From the NCBI GenBank assembly GCA_963815185.1, contig CAWFGC010000003.1:248001-312000 (forward strand): DNA of 64,000 nt, in the 5' to 3' direction. A program made the translations under genes and the position numbers. Source of the stretch: SHZL01 sp963815185. GTDB lineage: Bacteria; Pseudomonadota; Gammaproteobacteria; Xanthomonadales; SZUA-36. Positions 8,149-16,992 of this stretch are shown one piece after another (positions within the stretch are counted from its first letter, which is position 1; each line of letters opens with the position of its first letter). The notes under the pieces were generated by a model. It was not told where the DNA came from. It worked only from the letters and a program-made list of their open reading frames with translations, and did not search any database.

Positions 8149-9054
8149 ATGAGTAAAGGCCAAATTATCGCCGGATTTCTGGCGCCTCATCCACCGCATC
8201 TGGTCTATGGCGAGAATCCCAGGCAGAACGAGGCCAAGTCCAATGGTGGCTGGGAGCAGTTGCGTTGGGCCTACGAGCGTGCGCGCAAAAACCTGGATGA
8301 ACTGAATCCGGATGTACTGCTGGTTCATTCGCCACACTGGGCGACGCAGCAAGGACATCATTTTCTTGGTGTCAGGCATTTGAACGGCAAATCTGTCGAT
8401 CCGATCTTTCCGAATCTGTTTCGCTACTCATTCGAACTGGAGGTCGATGTAGAGTTGGCCGAAGCTTGTTGTGGCGAAGCGGCAGCAATGGGGTTAACGA
8501 CAAAGATGATGCGTAATCCCAATTTCCGCGTGGACTATGGCACCATTACCACCCTTCACATGATGCGGCCGCAGTGGGATATTCCGGTAGTAGGTCTGTC
8601 TGCGAATAATTCGCCATATTACCTTACTACCAAGGAAGGTCTGGAAGAGATGGATATTCTGGGCAAGGCGACACGCAAAGCGATTGAAAGTACCGGCCGA
8701 CGCGCGGTATTGCTGGCGTCGAACACACTCTGTCATTATCACTTCAGTGTCGAGCCGGACCCGCCTGAGGATATGTCTCAGGAGCATCCGCAGAGTTACC
8801 AGGGCTACCTGTGGGACATGCGCATCATAGAATTGCTCCGGCAGGGGAAGATACAGGAAGTCTTCGGGCTGTTGCCGCAATTCATTGACGAAGCCTTTGC
8901 CGAGGTAAAATCAGGCGCCTTTACCTGGATGTTTGCCGCGATGGGATATCCGGAACTTCCAGGAGAGTTGCACGGTTATGGAACGGTTATTGGCACCGGG
9001 AATGCGGTAATGGAATGGAATCTAATCAAGGCTGGCCTGGCCCGGGCAGCCTGA
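8149..9054 (+). CDS. amnB: 2-aminophenol 1,6-dioxygenase beta subunit (LigB-type extradiol)
   Basis: A 301-residue class III (LigB) extradiol dioxygenase subunit. The Fe(II)-binding histidines sit in APHPPHL at residues 12-18 and in HSPHW at about 61-65, and a late Glu is available in the C-terminal third. This is the pattern of catalytic beta subunits of 2-aminophenol 1,6-dioxygenase (AmnB, CnbCb). I start at ATG 8149, preceded at good spacing by CTGGAGG, not at the upstream ATG 8119. The enzyme opens 2-aminophenol next to the amino group to give 2-aminomuconate 6-semialdehyde. The alpha-like subunit gene follows after 11 bp. Confidence 0.87.
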   Translation: MSKGQIIAGFLAPHPPHLVYGENPRQNEAKSNGGWEQLRWAYERARKNLDELNPDVLLVHSPHWATQQGHHFLGVRHLNGKSVDPIFPNLFRYSFELEVDVELAEACCGEAAAMGLTTKMMRNPNFRVDYGTITTLHMMRPQWDIPVVGLSANNSPYYLTTKEGLEEMDILGKATRKAIESTGRRAVLLASNTLCHYHFSVEPDPPEDMSQEHPQSYQGYLWDMRIIELLRQGKIQEVFGLLPQFIDEAFAEVKSGAFTWMFAAMGYPELPGELHGYGTVIGTGNAVMEWNLIKAGLARAA

Positions 9055-9065
9055 GGAGCACGCGT

Positions 9066-9881
9066 ATGGCTGTCGTTTCGGCATTTCTGGTTCCGGGCTC
9101 GCCTTTGCCCTACGTGCAGCGTGACAATCCCCCGTGGGGAAAGCTGGCGGACGCAATGGAAGCAGCCGGAAAATCTCTGGCTGCTTCCGATCCGGATACG
9201 ATTATTGTTTATTCCACCCAATGGATTGCGGTACTGGATCAACTCTGGCAAAGAAGGCCGCACCTGCAGGGAATACACGTCGACGAAAACTGGCACGAAT
9301 ACGGCGACCTGCCATTTGACATCAAGATTGATGTTGAACTGGCCGAGAAGGTTGTGCAAGCCACCAACAACGCCGGAATTCAATCCAAGGGTGTAAATTA
9401 TGATCAATTTCCGATCGATACCGGCACCATAGTCGCTGCAAACTTCCTGAATCCGGGAAACCGGATTCCGATGCTGATCGCGGCCAATAATGTTTATCAC
9501 GACTGGCAGCTTACCGAACAACTTGGGCGTATAGCCGCTGAGCAGGCCGCCAAATTGAACAGAAAAGTGGCAATCGTTGTAAGTGGTGGCCTATCCGGGT
9601 CATTCTTCCGCAACACGATTGATATCAGTCAGGATCATATTGTCACTGACAACGAAGACGATTGGAACCGGAGGGTTCTGAAGATTATTGAACAGGGCGA
9701 CGTAGCCGCATTGATTGAGATCTGCCCTCGATACGCCGCAGAGGCTAAAGTCGATATGGGTTTCAAGCATATGGCTTTTTTGCTGGGGGCGATGGGCGGA
9801 AGGTATTCTGGCGCAATCGTCCATGGTTATGGGCCATTGTATGGTTCAGGCGGCGCAGTACTTGAATTTCGCCCAGGCTGA
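9066..9881 (+). CDS. amnA: 2-aminophenol 1,6-dioxygenase alpha subunit
   Basis: A 271-residue LigB-fold protein, the length I recall for alpha subunits of 2-aminophenol 1,6-dioxygenase. The two metal-binding motifs of the beta subunit are lost: HPPH is GSPL (VPGSPLP) and HSPHW is YSTQW. It is therefore the non-catalytic partner of an alpha2beta2 enzyme. I start at ATG 9066 after GAGGAG, rather than at the in-frame ATG 9015, which lies inside the beta gene. Gene order is beta then alpha. The later pathway genes (decarboxylase, hydratase, aldolase) do not follow. Confidence 0.87.
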   Translation: MAVVSAFLVPGSPLPYVQRDNPPWGKLADAMEAAGKSLAASDPDTIIVYSTQWIAVLDQLWQRRPHLQGIHVDENWHEYGDLPFDIKIDVELAEKVVQATNNAGIQSKGVNYDQFPIDTGTIVAANFLNPGNRIPMLIAANNVYHDWQLTEQLGRIAAEQAAKLNRKVAIVVSGGLSGSFFRNTIDISQDHIVTDNEDDWNRRVLKIIEQGDVAALIEICPRYAAEAKVDMGFKHMAFLLGAMGGRYSGAIVHGYGPLYGSGGAVLEFRPG

Positions 9882-10031
9882 ACTGTTTATAAAGCCAGTC
9901 GATGGCATCTGCGGCAACGGAAGGCCTGCTGGTTGGTTGTACCGGTTGCTGTTCGAGCGGCTGCTGATCGGGCTTCGGGCTACCAAAGCAAACACTGCAA
10001 GCCCATGCCACTGATCATGGCATGCCGCCCC

Positions 10032-10772
10032 CTATCGGGGAAACAGGTTTTCGTCCTGTATCGTCTCCGGCGACGGGAATGCTTTCTTGGAGTGAGATAG
10101 ATCCAGGTCGAGCAGCATTTCACACAGTTTGTAGGCAATCAGCCCCGGGTTGAGTACCGGCACCGGCAGTTTTTCCTTCAGGTAGGCGTGTGACTGGTGC
10201 ATGGTGGTGGAGCCCAGGATGATGACATCGGCGCCGTCGTCGGTGATCGCCCGGTTTCCCTCTTCCTCCAGCTTTGCAAATACCACTTCTTCCTTACCCT
10301 CCAGCAGTTCCTGCACATCTGGCCGTGTATCGATATGCCGTATTGACGCCAAGTGCTGTGCCAGGCCGTATTCCTTAAGTGTTTTTGTGTACAAAGGCAC
10401 CCAAGGTTGCCACATGGTGAGAATGGAAAACTGGTGTCCCAGCATACAGGCAAGATGAAATGATGACTGTCCCGGCGCGAGTACCGGGATGTCAAGACGT
10501 GAACGCAGGGCATAGAGGCCGGAGTCGCTCACGGTATTGATGCAGACAGCGTCAAAGCCCTCTTTTTCGGCACGTATACCGGCCTCGATGACAATAGTGT
10601 CCATAATGTAGCCGTCGTAGTAGCTGTTGGCGAGGCTCATCAGGCGTTTGGAGCCGACAAACTCGACGTCGAATTCCGGACGAATGAACTCGCGTGGAAT
10701 TTGTGTCTCAATAAGGTCCCGTGTATGTTCGGACATGGGAACGGGGAAGATGACTTTTATACGTTTGCTCAT
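10032..10772 (-). CDS. Asp/Glu/hydantoin racemase family protein without catalytic cysteines
   Basis: A 246-residue protein of the aspartate/glutamate/hydantoin racemase superfamily (PF01177). It starts with a beta strand KRIKVIFPVP and contains AVCINTVSDSG and IILGSTTMHQS. Hydantoin racemases carry a Cys in each corresponding segment (CFxDPG and LGCxxM); here they are Thr and Ser. Classical two-base cysteine racemisation is therefore unlikely. The motifs are clean, so this looks like a distinct subgroup, not decay. The start is ATG 10772; a GTG at 10790 would add six residues. It is divergent from the HyuA/HyuB operon and probably acts on a related substrate, but the reaction is unknown. Confidence 0.82.
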   Translation of the reverse strand: MSKRIKVIFPVPMSEHTRDLIETQIPREFIRPEFDVEFVGSKRLMSLANSYYDGYIMDTIVIEAGIRAEKEGFDAVCINTVSDSGLYALRSRLDIPVLAPGQSSFHLACMLGHQFSILTMWQPWVPLYTKTLKEYGLAQHLASIRHIDTRPDVQELLEGKEEVVFAKLEEEGNRAITDDGADVIILGSTTMHQSHAYLKEKLPVPVLNPGLIAYKLCEMLLDLDLSHSKKAFPSPETIQDENLFPR

Positions 10773-10839
10773 GACCGCAATAAGCTCCACAGTACTGGCG
10801 GACGAATATTATAAGAAACCCACAAAAATACGATTTAAA

Positions 10840-10868
10840 TTGACAAGAATCACGACAAGTTGCATAAA
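10840..10868 (+). promoter_or_regulatory. candidate sigma70 promoter for the hyuA operon
   Basis: In the divergent region between the racemase-like gene and HyuA, a perfect TTGACA (10840-10845) is followed after 17 bp by CATAAA (10863-10868), which matches 4 of 6 bases of the -10 consensus. It lies about 90 bp upstream of the HyuA ATG, which itself has a CTGGAG ribosome site. Seen by eye only. Confidence 0.4.
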
Positions 10869-10960
10869 AAGTAGTATAGATGCTACAACCACGATCAGGC
10901 CTTTTCACATGACGCGAAAGCGTCACAAGCCGTCTGCAACCTTATAACACTGGAGCTGTC

Positions 10961-13054
10961 ATGGGTCTACGAATAGGCGTCGATGTCGGAGGCACGTTTA
11001 CCGACTTTCTTGTGACCGATGACGACGGCAACGCCGAGATCTTCAAGACCTCGACGACGCCCGGCGATCCGACAATTGGTCTATTCCGTGGCCTGGAGAA
11101 GGCAGCGGCTCAACATGAACTGTCACTGGACGACTTTCTCCGCCAGGTGCAAACGATCGTACATGGTACCACCATCACCACCAATGCAACCCTGACCGGC
11201 GACGGTGCGATTACCGGTTTTATTACCACAAGAGGGTTCCGTGATGTGCTGAATATGCGCCGTGGATTGAAAGAGCGGCAGTTTGAAAAATATGCACCGC
11301 CACCAGCCTTGGTGCCGCGGCGCCGGATTCAGGTGGTTGAGGAGCGAATTGCTGTCAGCGGTGAGGTAGTGACGCCGTTAAATGAAGACGATGTGCGCAC
11401 GGCAGCGGCATATTTTCGCGAGCAAAACGTTGAGGCAATCGCAGTATCCTTGCTTTGGTCGTTTCGTAACCCGGTACATGAACTGCGTATTCGGGAGATA
11501 CTTGAACAGGAGCTGCCGCAGGTATATGTGTCGCTCTCCGTAGAAATCCTGCCCCAGATTCGCTTTTATGAACGCAACAGCACAACCGCGCTGAATGCCT
11601 ATGTCGGTCCGGTTCTGACCCGGTATCTGACGCGTCTGCAGGATGAGCTTAAGCAGCGCGATTTCAAAGGTAACCTGCTGATTATGCAGTCAAATGGAGG
11701 TGTTATGTCGCCGCAGGTGGCACAGCGGTTCGCCTCCAATACCTTGCTGTCCGGTCCCGCCGGCGGGCCCATGGCAGGGGTGTTCTATGGCGAAACCCAC
11801 GGCTTTCGTAATGTCATCACCATCGATATGGGTGGCACCTCGTTTGATGTGGCGCTGGTCAAGGATGCGGATCCGGCAGTGACAACTGAAGGAACGATCG
11901 GTGAACACCGCATCGCCTCGCCCATCCTCGACATTCACACCATCGGCGCCGGTGGTGGTTCGATTGCCTGGATAGACAGTGGCGGAATGCTGGCGGTCGG
12001 CCCCAACAGCGCTGGTGCCGAGCCCGGGCCCGCCTGCTACGGCCGTGGAGGGACGCAACCGACGGTAACTGACGCACAAGTTGTGCTCGGCTATCTGGAT
12101 CCTGCATTTTTCGAGAAAGGAGAATTGCAGTTTAATGTTGCTGCTGCTGGCGACACGATCACTGAACATATTGCGCGACCGCTCAATATGGACCTGGCCA
12201 CCGCCGCTGACGGCATTTATCAGGTGGTCAACAATAACATGGCAGCGGCCTTGGGTGTCGTGTCAGTGCAGCGTGGCTATGACCCAAGAGAATTTGTTCT
12301 CGTGGTCGCCGGCGGGGCGGGACCGATCCATGCGGCGGCAATAGCACGCGAACTGGAAATCCCGCTAATTCTGATACCGCGTGAGTCATCGGTTTTTTGC
12401 GCTGCCGGTATGTTAATTTCGGATCTGAAACATGACTATGTGCGCACCTATGCCAGGGAATATGACCAAGTGGATGTAGCAGAGGTGCAGACGATGTTTA
12501 CCGACATGGCGGCAACCGCTCGGGAGACACTGGAATCGGAACATGTGCCAGAAAACAAAATGGAGATTAAATATTCTGCTGACCTGCGTTATGTCGGTCA
12601 GTTTAATGAGGTGGAAGTGGGGGTGCCTGGAGACGGTAGTATCTCCACCGCAACGCTAACACAGATGGCCAAGGCATTTCATGCGCGCCACGACGTCCTG
12701 TACGGTTACGCGATGGAGAAATCACCGCTGGAATTGATCAATCTGCGCATTACTGCTTATGGCAAGACGTTCAAGCCAAAACTGGAACGCTATCCCAAGG
12801 GCAGCACTGACCCCGCACACGCGCATTTGGGCGCCCGAGAGGCGTGGTTCGATAATGAATTTCGTGAATTTTCCGTATATGACGGCCTGAAACTGGTTAA
12901 CGGCAACCAGGTGGACGGTCCGGCGATTGTGGTACAGCCAACCACGACCATCGTGATTCCACCGGACTTCAATCTGATCTGCGACGATTACCAGAACTAT
13001 CTTATGTACCTGAAAGGGAAAGACATCAATGCGCTTTGTAAGGCCCTACAGTGA
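10961..13054 (+). CDS. hydantoinase/oxoprolinase family subunit A (HyuA-like)
   Basis: A 697-residue protein with the ASKHA-type nucleotide-binding start GVDVGGTFTD and the second phosphate motif IDMGGTSFDVAL at about residue 287, followed by DIHTIGAGGGS and PGPACYGRGG. This is the architecture of HyuA, 5-oxoprolinase N-half, and the ATP-binding subunits of acetone and acetophenone carboxylases. These enzymes use ATP to open cyclic amides or to activate a ketone enolate for carboxylation. Subunit B follows after 12 bp, and a B12 mutase is translationally coupled to subunit B. That context makes a ketone carboxylase at least as likely as a hydantoinase. Sequence alone does not decide between them. 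Confidence 0.88.
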   Translation: MGLRIGVDVGGTFTDFLVTDDDGNAEIFKTSTTPGDPTIGLFRGLEKAAAQHELSLDDFLRQVQTIVHGTTITTNATLTGDGAITGFITTRGFRDVLNMRRGLKERQFEKYAPPPALVPRRRIQVVEERIAVSGEVVTPLNEDDVRTAAAYFREQNVEAIAVSLLWSFRNPVHELRIREILEQELPQVYVSLSVEILPQIRFYERNSTTALNAYVGPVLTRYLTRLQDELKQRDFKGNLLIMQSNGGVMSPQVAQRFASNTLLSGPAGGPMAGVFYGETHGFRNVITIDMGGTSFDVALVKDADPAVTTEGTIGEHRIASPILDIHTIGAGGGSIAWIDSGGMLAVGPNSAGAEPGPACYGRGGTQPTVTDAQVVLGYLDPAFFEKGELQFNVAAAGDTITEHIARPLNMDLATAADGIYQVVNNNMAAALGVVSVQRGYDPREFVLVVAGGAGPIHAAAIARELEIPLILIPRESSVFCAAGMLISDLKHDYVRTYAREYDQVDVAEVQTMFTDMAATARETLESEHVPENKMEIKYSADLRYVGQFNEVEVGVPGDGSISTATLTQMAKAFHARHDVLYGYAMEKSPLELINLRITAYGKTFKPKLERYPKGSTDPAHAHLGAREAWFDNEFREFSVYDGLKLVNGNQVDGPAIVVQPTTTIVIPPDFNLICDDYQNYLMYLKGKDINALCKALQ

Positions 13055-13066
13055 GGTGAACCACCC

Positions 13067-14827
13067 ATGGACGCAATAGTTAGGAATACGGACATTGATC
13101 CCATCAAGGTTTCCGTGATCGGTAACCGACTGGATGGCATCAGCAAGGAAATCGGCCAGACGATGTTGCGCACATCACGCTCGCCTATATTCTCCGAGGC
13201 GCGTGATTTCGTTACCGGCATATTCGACAGCCAGCTGCGACTGGTGGCACAGACTGCCTATATCCCGGTATTGATGGGCGCTTTGCCTTATGCGGTAAAG
13301 AGTATTGCTGCAACATTTGAAGGTGATATTGAAGAAGGCGATATTTTCATACTGAATGATCCCTACCGTGGCAATAATCATCCACCCGATATCACCATTG
13401 CAAAGCCGGTATTCTTCAACGGCGAGATCCAGTTCTGGTCGGTGGCGAAAGGGCATCATGCCGACGTGGGCGGCAGCGGTGTGGCTGGCTATAATCCGCG
13501 CGCGCGCAGTATCTGGGAAGAATGTATCCGCATACCGCCGGCGAAACTGTATATGGCGGGTAAGCCCAACAAAGCGCTCTGGGATACGATTTTGCTCAAT
13601 GTGCATCTGCCTTTTCTAGTTGAGGGTGATCTGCACTGCGAGGTCGGTGCGGTTACGATCGGCGGCAGAAGCCTCGTTGCGTTGCTGGAAAAATATGGAA
13701 CAGCCCTGGTAAATACCGCAATTGACGAAATCTTTGCAGCATCTGAAAGACAGATGCGCGCTGTTATTCGCGCCGTACCGAACGGTGTATTCAAGGCAGA
13801 GCGACTTATCGACCATGACGGCATCAACAAGGATAAGATGATCGCGGTGCGTGTCAGCGTGAAGGTGGACGACGAAGAAATCACTTTTGATTTTTCGGAC
13901 AGCGACCCACAGGCGGCCGGTTATGTCAGCAGCACCGTGCCCAATACCGCTTCCTCCTGTTTCCTGGCGTTATTTACATCCATCGGCTCTGAAGTACGCT
14001 TTAATGAAGGCGCGTTGCGGACATTGCATGTCATTGCACCGGTCGGATCCATCGTCAATGCAGCCGAGCCAGCACCAGTTACAGGATGCACCATCGCGTC
14101 GGCACAGGCCATTATCGAAGCAGTCTGGCTGGCGCTTTCGCAAGCGGTGCCGGACAAGGTCGATGCCTGCTGGTCACGCTGGTGCGGCCCGGCATCGATG
14201 GGATTTAATCCACGTACCGGACGGATGTTTGGCGACATTCATTTTATGTGCAAGGGAGGTGGCGGAGCTTCAAAGGGTCTTGACGGCTGGGAGCACCTGG
14301 GCACTGTTGTCTGTGCTGGCGGTTTGCGCGCCCCGGATCCGGAACTGCACGAGCTGGTCAATCCTTATACGGTGTTGCAGTATGAATACTGGCCGGACAG
14401 TGCCGGGGCCGGTCAATGGCGCGGTGGAGTCGGCACGATCTACCGCTGGCGCGTCGATGCGGACAATATTGCGGTCGCCAATTTCGGTGGCGGGAACCGG
14501 CCTGAGACGGTACCTTTCGGACTGGAGGGCGGCAAATCAGCACCGCCACATGAGCTTTATCTGCGCAAGCGCGACGAGGTGATTACTGTTGATGCAGAGA
14601 GTTTTTATTCCTACGACAGCGGCGACGTCTTTGAGATCTATGAAAGCGGCGGTGGTGGCTATGGCGACCCGCGACAACGCAAACTGGAACGGGTACGTGA
14701 TGATGTAATTGACGGCTTGGTCTCCATTGACAAGGCACGTGATGACTATGGTGTGGTCATTGACCCCGGAACATGGGAAATCGACCAAAAGGCCACTGCG
14801 AAGTTACGGGGCGCAGCCCAGCCATGA
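13067..14827 (+). CDS. hydantoinase B family subunit (HyuB-like)
   Basis: A 586-residue protein of the hydantoinase B/oxoprolinase C-half family. Family segments include NDPYRGNNHPPDI at about residue 102, KGHHADVGG at about 128 with candidate metal-binding His/Asp, PARSIWEE-type context, and a C-terminal GGGGYGDPRQR. It pairs with the upstream HyuA-like subunit. The ribosome site GAGGTG precedes the ATG. Its TGA stop overlaps the ATG of the mutase large subunit by 4 bp (ATGA), so carboxylase/hydrolase and mutase are produced together. No third small subunit, as found in acetone carboxylase, was seen. Confidence 0.88.
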   Translation: MDAIVRNTDIDPIKVSVIGNRLDGISKEIGQTMLRTSRSPIFSEARDFVTGIFDSQLRLVAQTAYIPVLMGALPYAVKSIAATFEGDIEEGDIFILNDPYRGNNHPPDITIAKPVFFNGEIQFWSVAKGHHADVGGSGVAGYNPRARSIWEECIRIPPAKLYMAGKPNKALWDTILLNVHLPFLVEGDLHCEVGAVTIGGRSLVALLEKYGTALVNTAIDEIFAASERQMRAVIRAVPNGVFKAERLIDHDGINKDKMIAVRVSVKVDDEEITFDFSDSDPQAAGYVSSTVPNTASSCFLALFTSIGSEVRFNEGALRTLHVIAPVGSIVNAAEPAPVTGCTIASAQAIIEAVWLALSQAVPDKVDACWSRWCGPASMGFNPRTGRMFGDIHFMCKGGGGASKGLDGWEHLGTVVCAGGLRAPDPELHELVNPYTVLQYEYWPDSAGAGQWRGGVGTIYRWRVDADNIAVANFGGGNRPETVPFGLEGGKSAPPHELYLRKRDEVITVDAESFYSYDSGDVFEIYESGGGGYGDPRQRKLERVRDDVIDGLVSIDKARDDYGVVIDPGTWEIDQKATAKLRGAAQP

Positions 14828-16476
14828 CAGCCGGGACCGCAGAACAGCAAAAGCGTGTCAGGGACAAGGAAGCGCAGGTATTCGAAACGAACTCCGGCAT
14901 CGAAATCCAGGAAATTTACAATGCCGGCGATATCAGCGGTTTTGACCCAGCCGGCGACTTGGGCAGACCCGGCGAATATCCTTTTACGCGCGGGCCCTAC
15001 CCCGGAATGTACCGCGAGCGAATCTGGACGCGGCGGTTCCAGGTCGGTTTTGGATCACCGCAAGAAAGTAATGCGCGCATCAAGTACCTGTACGAGAACG
15101 GCGCCAACGGCTTTGTCATTACCATAGACCTGCCGACTTCTTACGGCTTCGATTCTGACGATCCCCTCGCCGCGGGTGAGGTCGGCGTTACCGGCGTCGC
15201 CATCAGCACACTGGAGGACATGGAAATTCTTTACGACGGCTTTGGCCCGGATTCAGTTTCCTATGCGCTGTCCATCCGGCCACCCGTTTCTTCCGTAACA
15301 CTTGCGATGCTGGCATGTGTCGCGCAGAAAAAAGGCGTTCCGCTCGAGCAGGTCATCGGCACCCAGCAAAATGACCCCTTCTACCAGATGAGCGGCGGGC
15401 CATTGCAGACCATTACGCAATTTTTCCCCCTCGATGGCACCTTGCGGCTATGCATCGACAACATCGAGTTCATCACCGATAACATGCCGCGCCTGAATTG
15501 GATGGTGACGAACGGATATAACCTGCGTGAAACCGGTGTCAATGCGATTGAAGACGGCGCTTTCACGCTGGGACACGCATTCGATATTTTCCGAATGGCA
15601 AAACAGCGCGGTCTGGATGTCAACAAGTTTCCGTTAAGGGCATCCTTTTTTCTTTCGTGTTCGATCGACTTCTTTGAGGAAATCGCAAAATTTCGCGCGA
15701 TGCGGCGCCTGTACGCGCGCACCATGAGGGAGGAACTTGGCTCCACCGAACCGAATTGCTGGCGCATGCGTTTCTCGGTTCAAACCGCCGGCAATACGCT
15801 GACCACGCAACAACCGGAAGTGAATATTGTCCGTGCGACGATTGAATCGCTGGCCGCGGTGTTCGGCGGTACGCAGTCGCTGCATTTGTGCTCCTACGAT
15901 GAAGGTCATGGGCTGCCGACTGAGGAATCATCCCGCATAGCGCTGCGTACGCAGCAGGTTGTGGCCTATGAAAGCGGCGTGACCAAGACCATTGATCCAC
16001 TGGCCGGATCCTATTATGTCGAAAATCTGACGGCTCAACTGGAGCAAGCGATCAGGCAGAAGATTGTGGAAATTGACGCCCGCGGCGGCATGGCCAAGGC
16101 GATCAAGAATGGCTGGCTTGAGGAGCAGATCAACGCAGCCAGATATCGTAACCAGCGCGAAATTGACACCGGCAGACGGCCACTGGTCGGCGTGAACCGC
16201 TTTACCATACCGCCCGAAGATGAGAAGCCTGTCAAGGTACATAAAATCAAGGCCGATGAGTGGGGCGAGCGGCGCGCAGAATATCTGCGCCGGTACCGGG
16301 CAGAACGGGACCCGCAAAAGTGGAATGAGGCGCTGTCCCAGCTGGAATCAGCCTGGAAGAACAATGAAAACATGGTGCCGGTCATTATGAATGCGCTGGA
16401 AAACAATGCGACCATGGGTGAAATTCATGAGGCAATGCGACGGGCTCAGAACTGGTCATTCAGGTCATCGCCGTGA
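14824..16476 (+). CDS. divergent B12-dependent acyl-CoA mutase, large subunit
   Basis: A 550-residue TIM-barrel subunit of the methylmalonyl-CoA mutase superfamily. Family segments are YPFTRGPYPGMYRERIW, DLPTSYGFDSDDP, TQQNDPFY, TQSLH and GGMAKAI. Against Propionibacterium methylmalonyl-CoA mutase as remembered, Tyr89 becomes Gln (RFQVGF), the segment holding carboxylate-binding Arg207 is reshaped with a 3-residue insert and no Arg, and His244 becomes Asn (NGYNLRE). It should therefore not use methylmalonyl-CoA. The B12 domain is a separate gene that overlaps by 4 bp. I start at ATG 14824 (ATGA overlap with HyuB), not 14773. The likely role is a carbon-skeleton rearrangement of a non-dicarboxylic acyl-CoA; the substrate is unknown. 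Confidence 0.88.
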   Translation: MTAGTAEQQKRVRDKEAQVFETNSGIEIQEIYNAGDISGFDPAGDLGRPGEYPFTRGPYPGMYRERIWTRRFQVGFGSPQESNARIKYLYENGANGFVITIDLPTSYGFDSDDPLAAGEVGVTGVAISTLEDMEILYDGFGPDSVSYALSIRPPVSSVTLAMLACVAQKKGVPLEQVIGTQQNDPFYQMSGGPLQTITQFFPLDGTLRLCIDNIEFITDNMPRLNWMVTNGYNLRETGVNAIEDGAFTLGHAFDIFRMAKQRGLDVNKFPLRASFFLSCSIDFFEEIAKFRAMRRLYARTMREELGSTEPNCWRMRFSVQTAGNTLTTQQPEVNIVRATIESLAAVFGGTQSLHLCSYDEGHGLPTEESSRIALRTQQVVAYESGVTKTIDPLAGSYYVENLTAQLEQAIRQKIVEIDARGGMAKAIKNGWLEEQINAARYRNQREIDTGRRPLVGVNRFTIPPEDEKPVKVHKIKADEWGERRAEYLRRYRAERDPQKWNEALSQLESAWKNNENMVPVIMNALENNATMGEIHEAMRRAQNWSFRSSP

Positions 16477-16859
16477 GTGAGCAAAAACGTATTCTGCTGG
16501 CGAAGATGGGACTCGATTGTCACGACACGGGTATCGTGACTGTGGCGCAGCAGTTGCGCGAAGCGGGATTTGAAGTCATTTATCTCGGTCTTCATAACAG
16601 CGCCGCCAAGGTTGTCAAAGCGGCGCTGGAGGAGGATGTGGATGCCATAGGTGTCAGTTTTCTTTCCGGCCAGCATATGGCGCAAATGAAATTACTGATG
16701 AATGCGATGCAGGCGCAAGATTTTCACGTGCCCATCATCTGCGGAGGCGTCATTCCGGATGATGACAAAAATGCGCTCAGGGAAATGGGTGTGGCAGAGG
16801 TGATCGGGCCGGGAACATTGACCCAAGATATTCTGAAAATGGTAAACAAGGCAGTGTAA
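16473..16859 (+). CDS. cobalamin-binding small subunit of acyl-CoA mutase
   Basis: A 128-residue flavodoxin-like B12-binding domain. The base-off/His-on signature DxHxxG is intact (DCHDTG, residues 15-20, with His17 as lower ligand). It is followed by GVSFLSGQH and the GGVIPDDD and GPGT segments. Together with the preceding gene it forms a split mutase like isobutyryl-CoA and 2-hydroxyisobutyryl-CoA mutases. The start is GTG 16473, overlapping the large-subunit stop by 4 bp (GTGA). The intact B12 site shows that the neighbour's active-site changes reflect altered specificity, not decay. Confidence 0.93.
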   Translation: MSEQKRILLAKMGLDCHDTGIVTVAQQLREAGFEVIYLGLHNSAAKVVKAALEEDVDAIGVSFLSGQHMAQMKLLMNAMQAQDFHVPIICGGVIPDDDKNALREMGVAEVIGPGTLTQDILKMVNKAV

Positions 16860-16992
16860 GGCTGTTATAGAGAGTGGAAAGCGCTCAAGCAAAACGGGTT
16901 GACGGTCGTTCCCACTTGGGCGTGTCTCGAACATTGCCCATCCAGGGTCAGAATCACGTCGCTACTGATCCGTGCACGCGCACGTTGCCAAA

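Noticed and set aside
9882..10031. A possible small gene between the dioxygenase alpha subunit and the racemase-like gene
   Set aside because: The open frames there are continuations of shadows from neighbouring genes; the 150 bp shows no start signal, terminator or motif.
10032..13054. Simple hydantoin utilisation operon (racemase plus hydantoinase)
   Set aside because: The racemase-like protein lacks both catalytic Cys, no carbamoylase follows, and the operon continues into acyl-CoA enzymes.
14824..16859. Annotation as methylmalonyl-CoA mutase
   Set aside because: The carboxylate-binding Arg and the thioester-contacting His are absent in the large subunit, so this substrate is unlikely even though the family is right.
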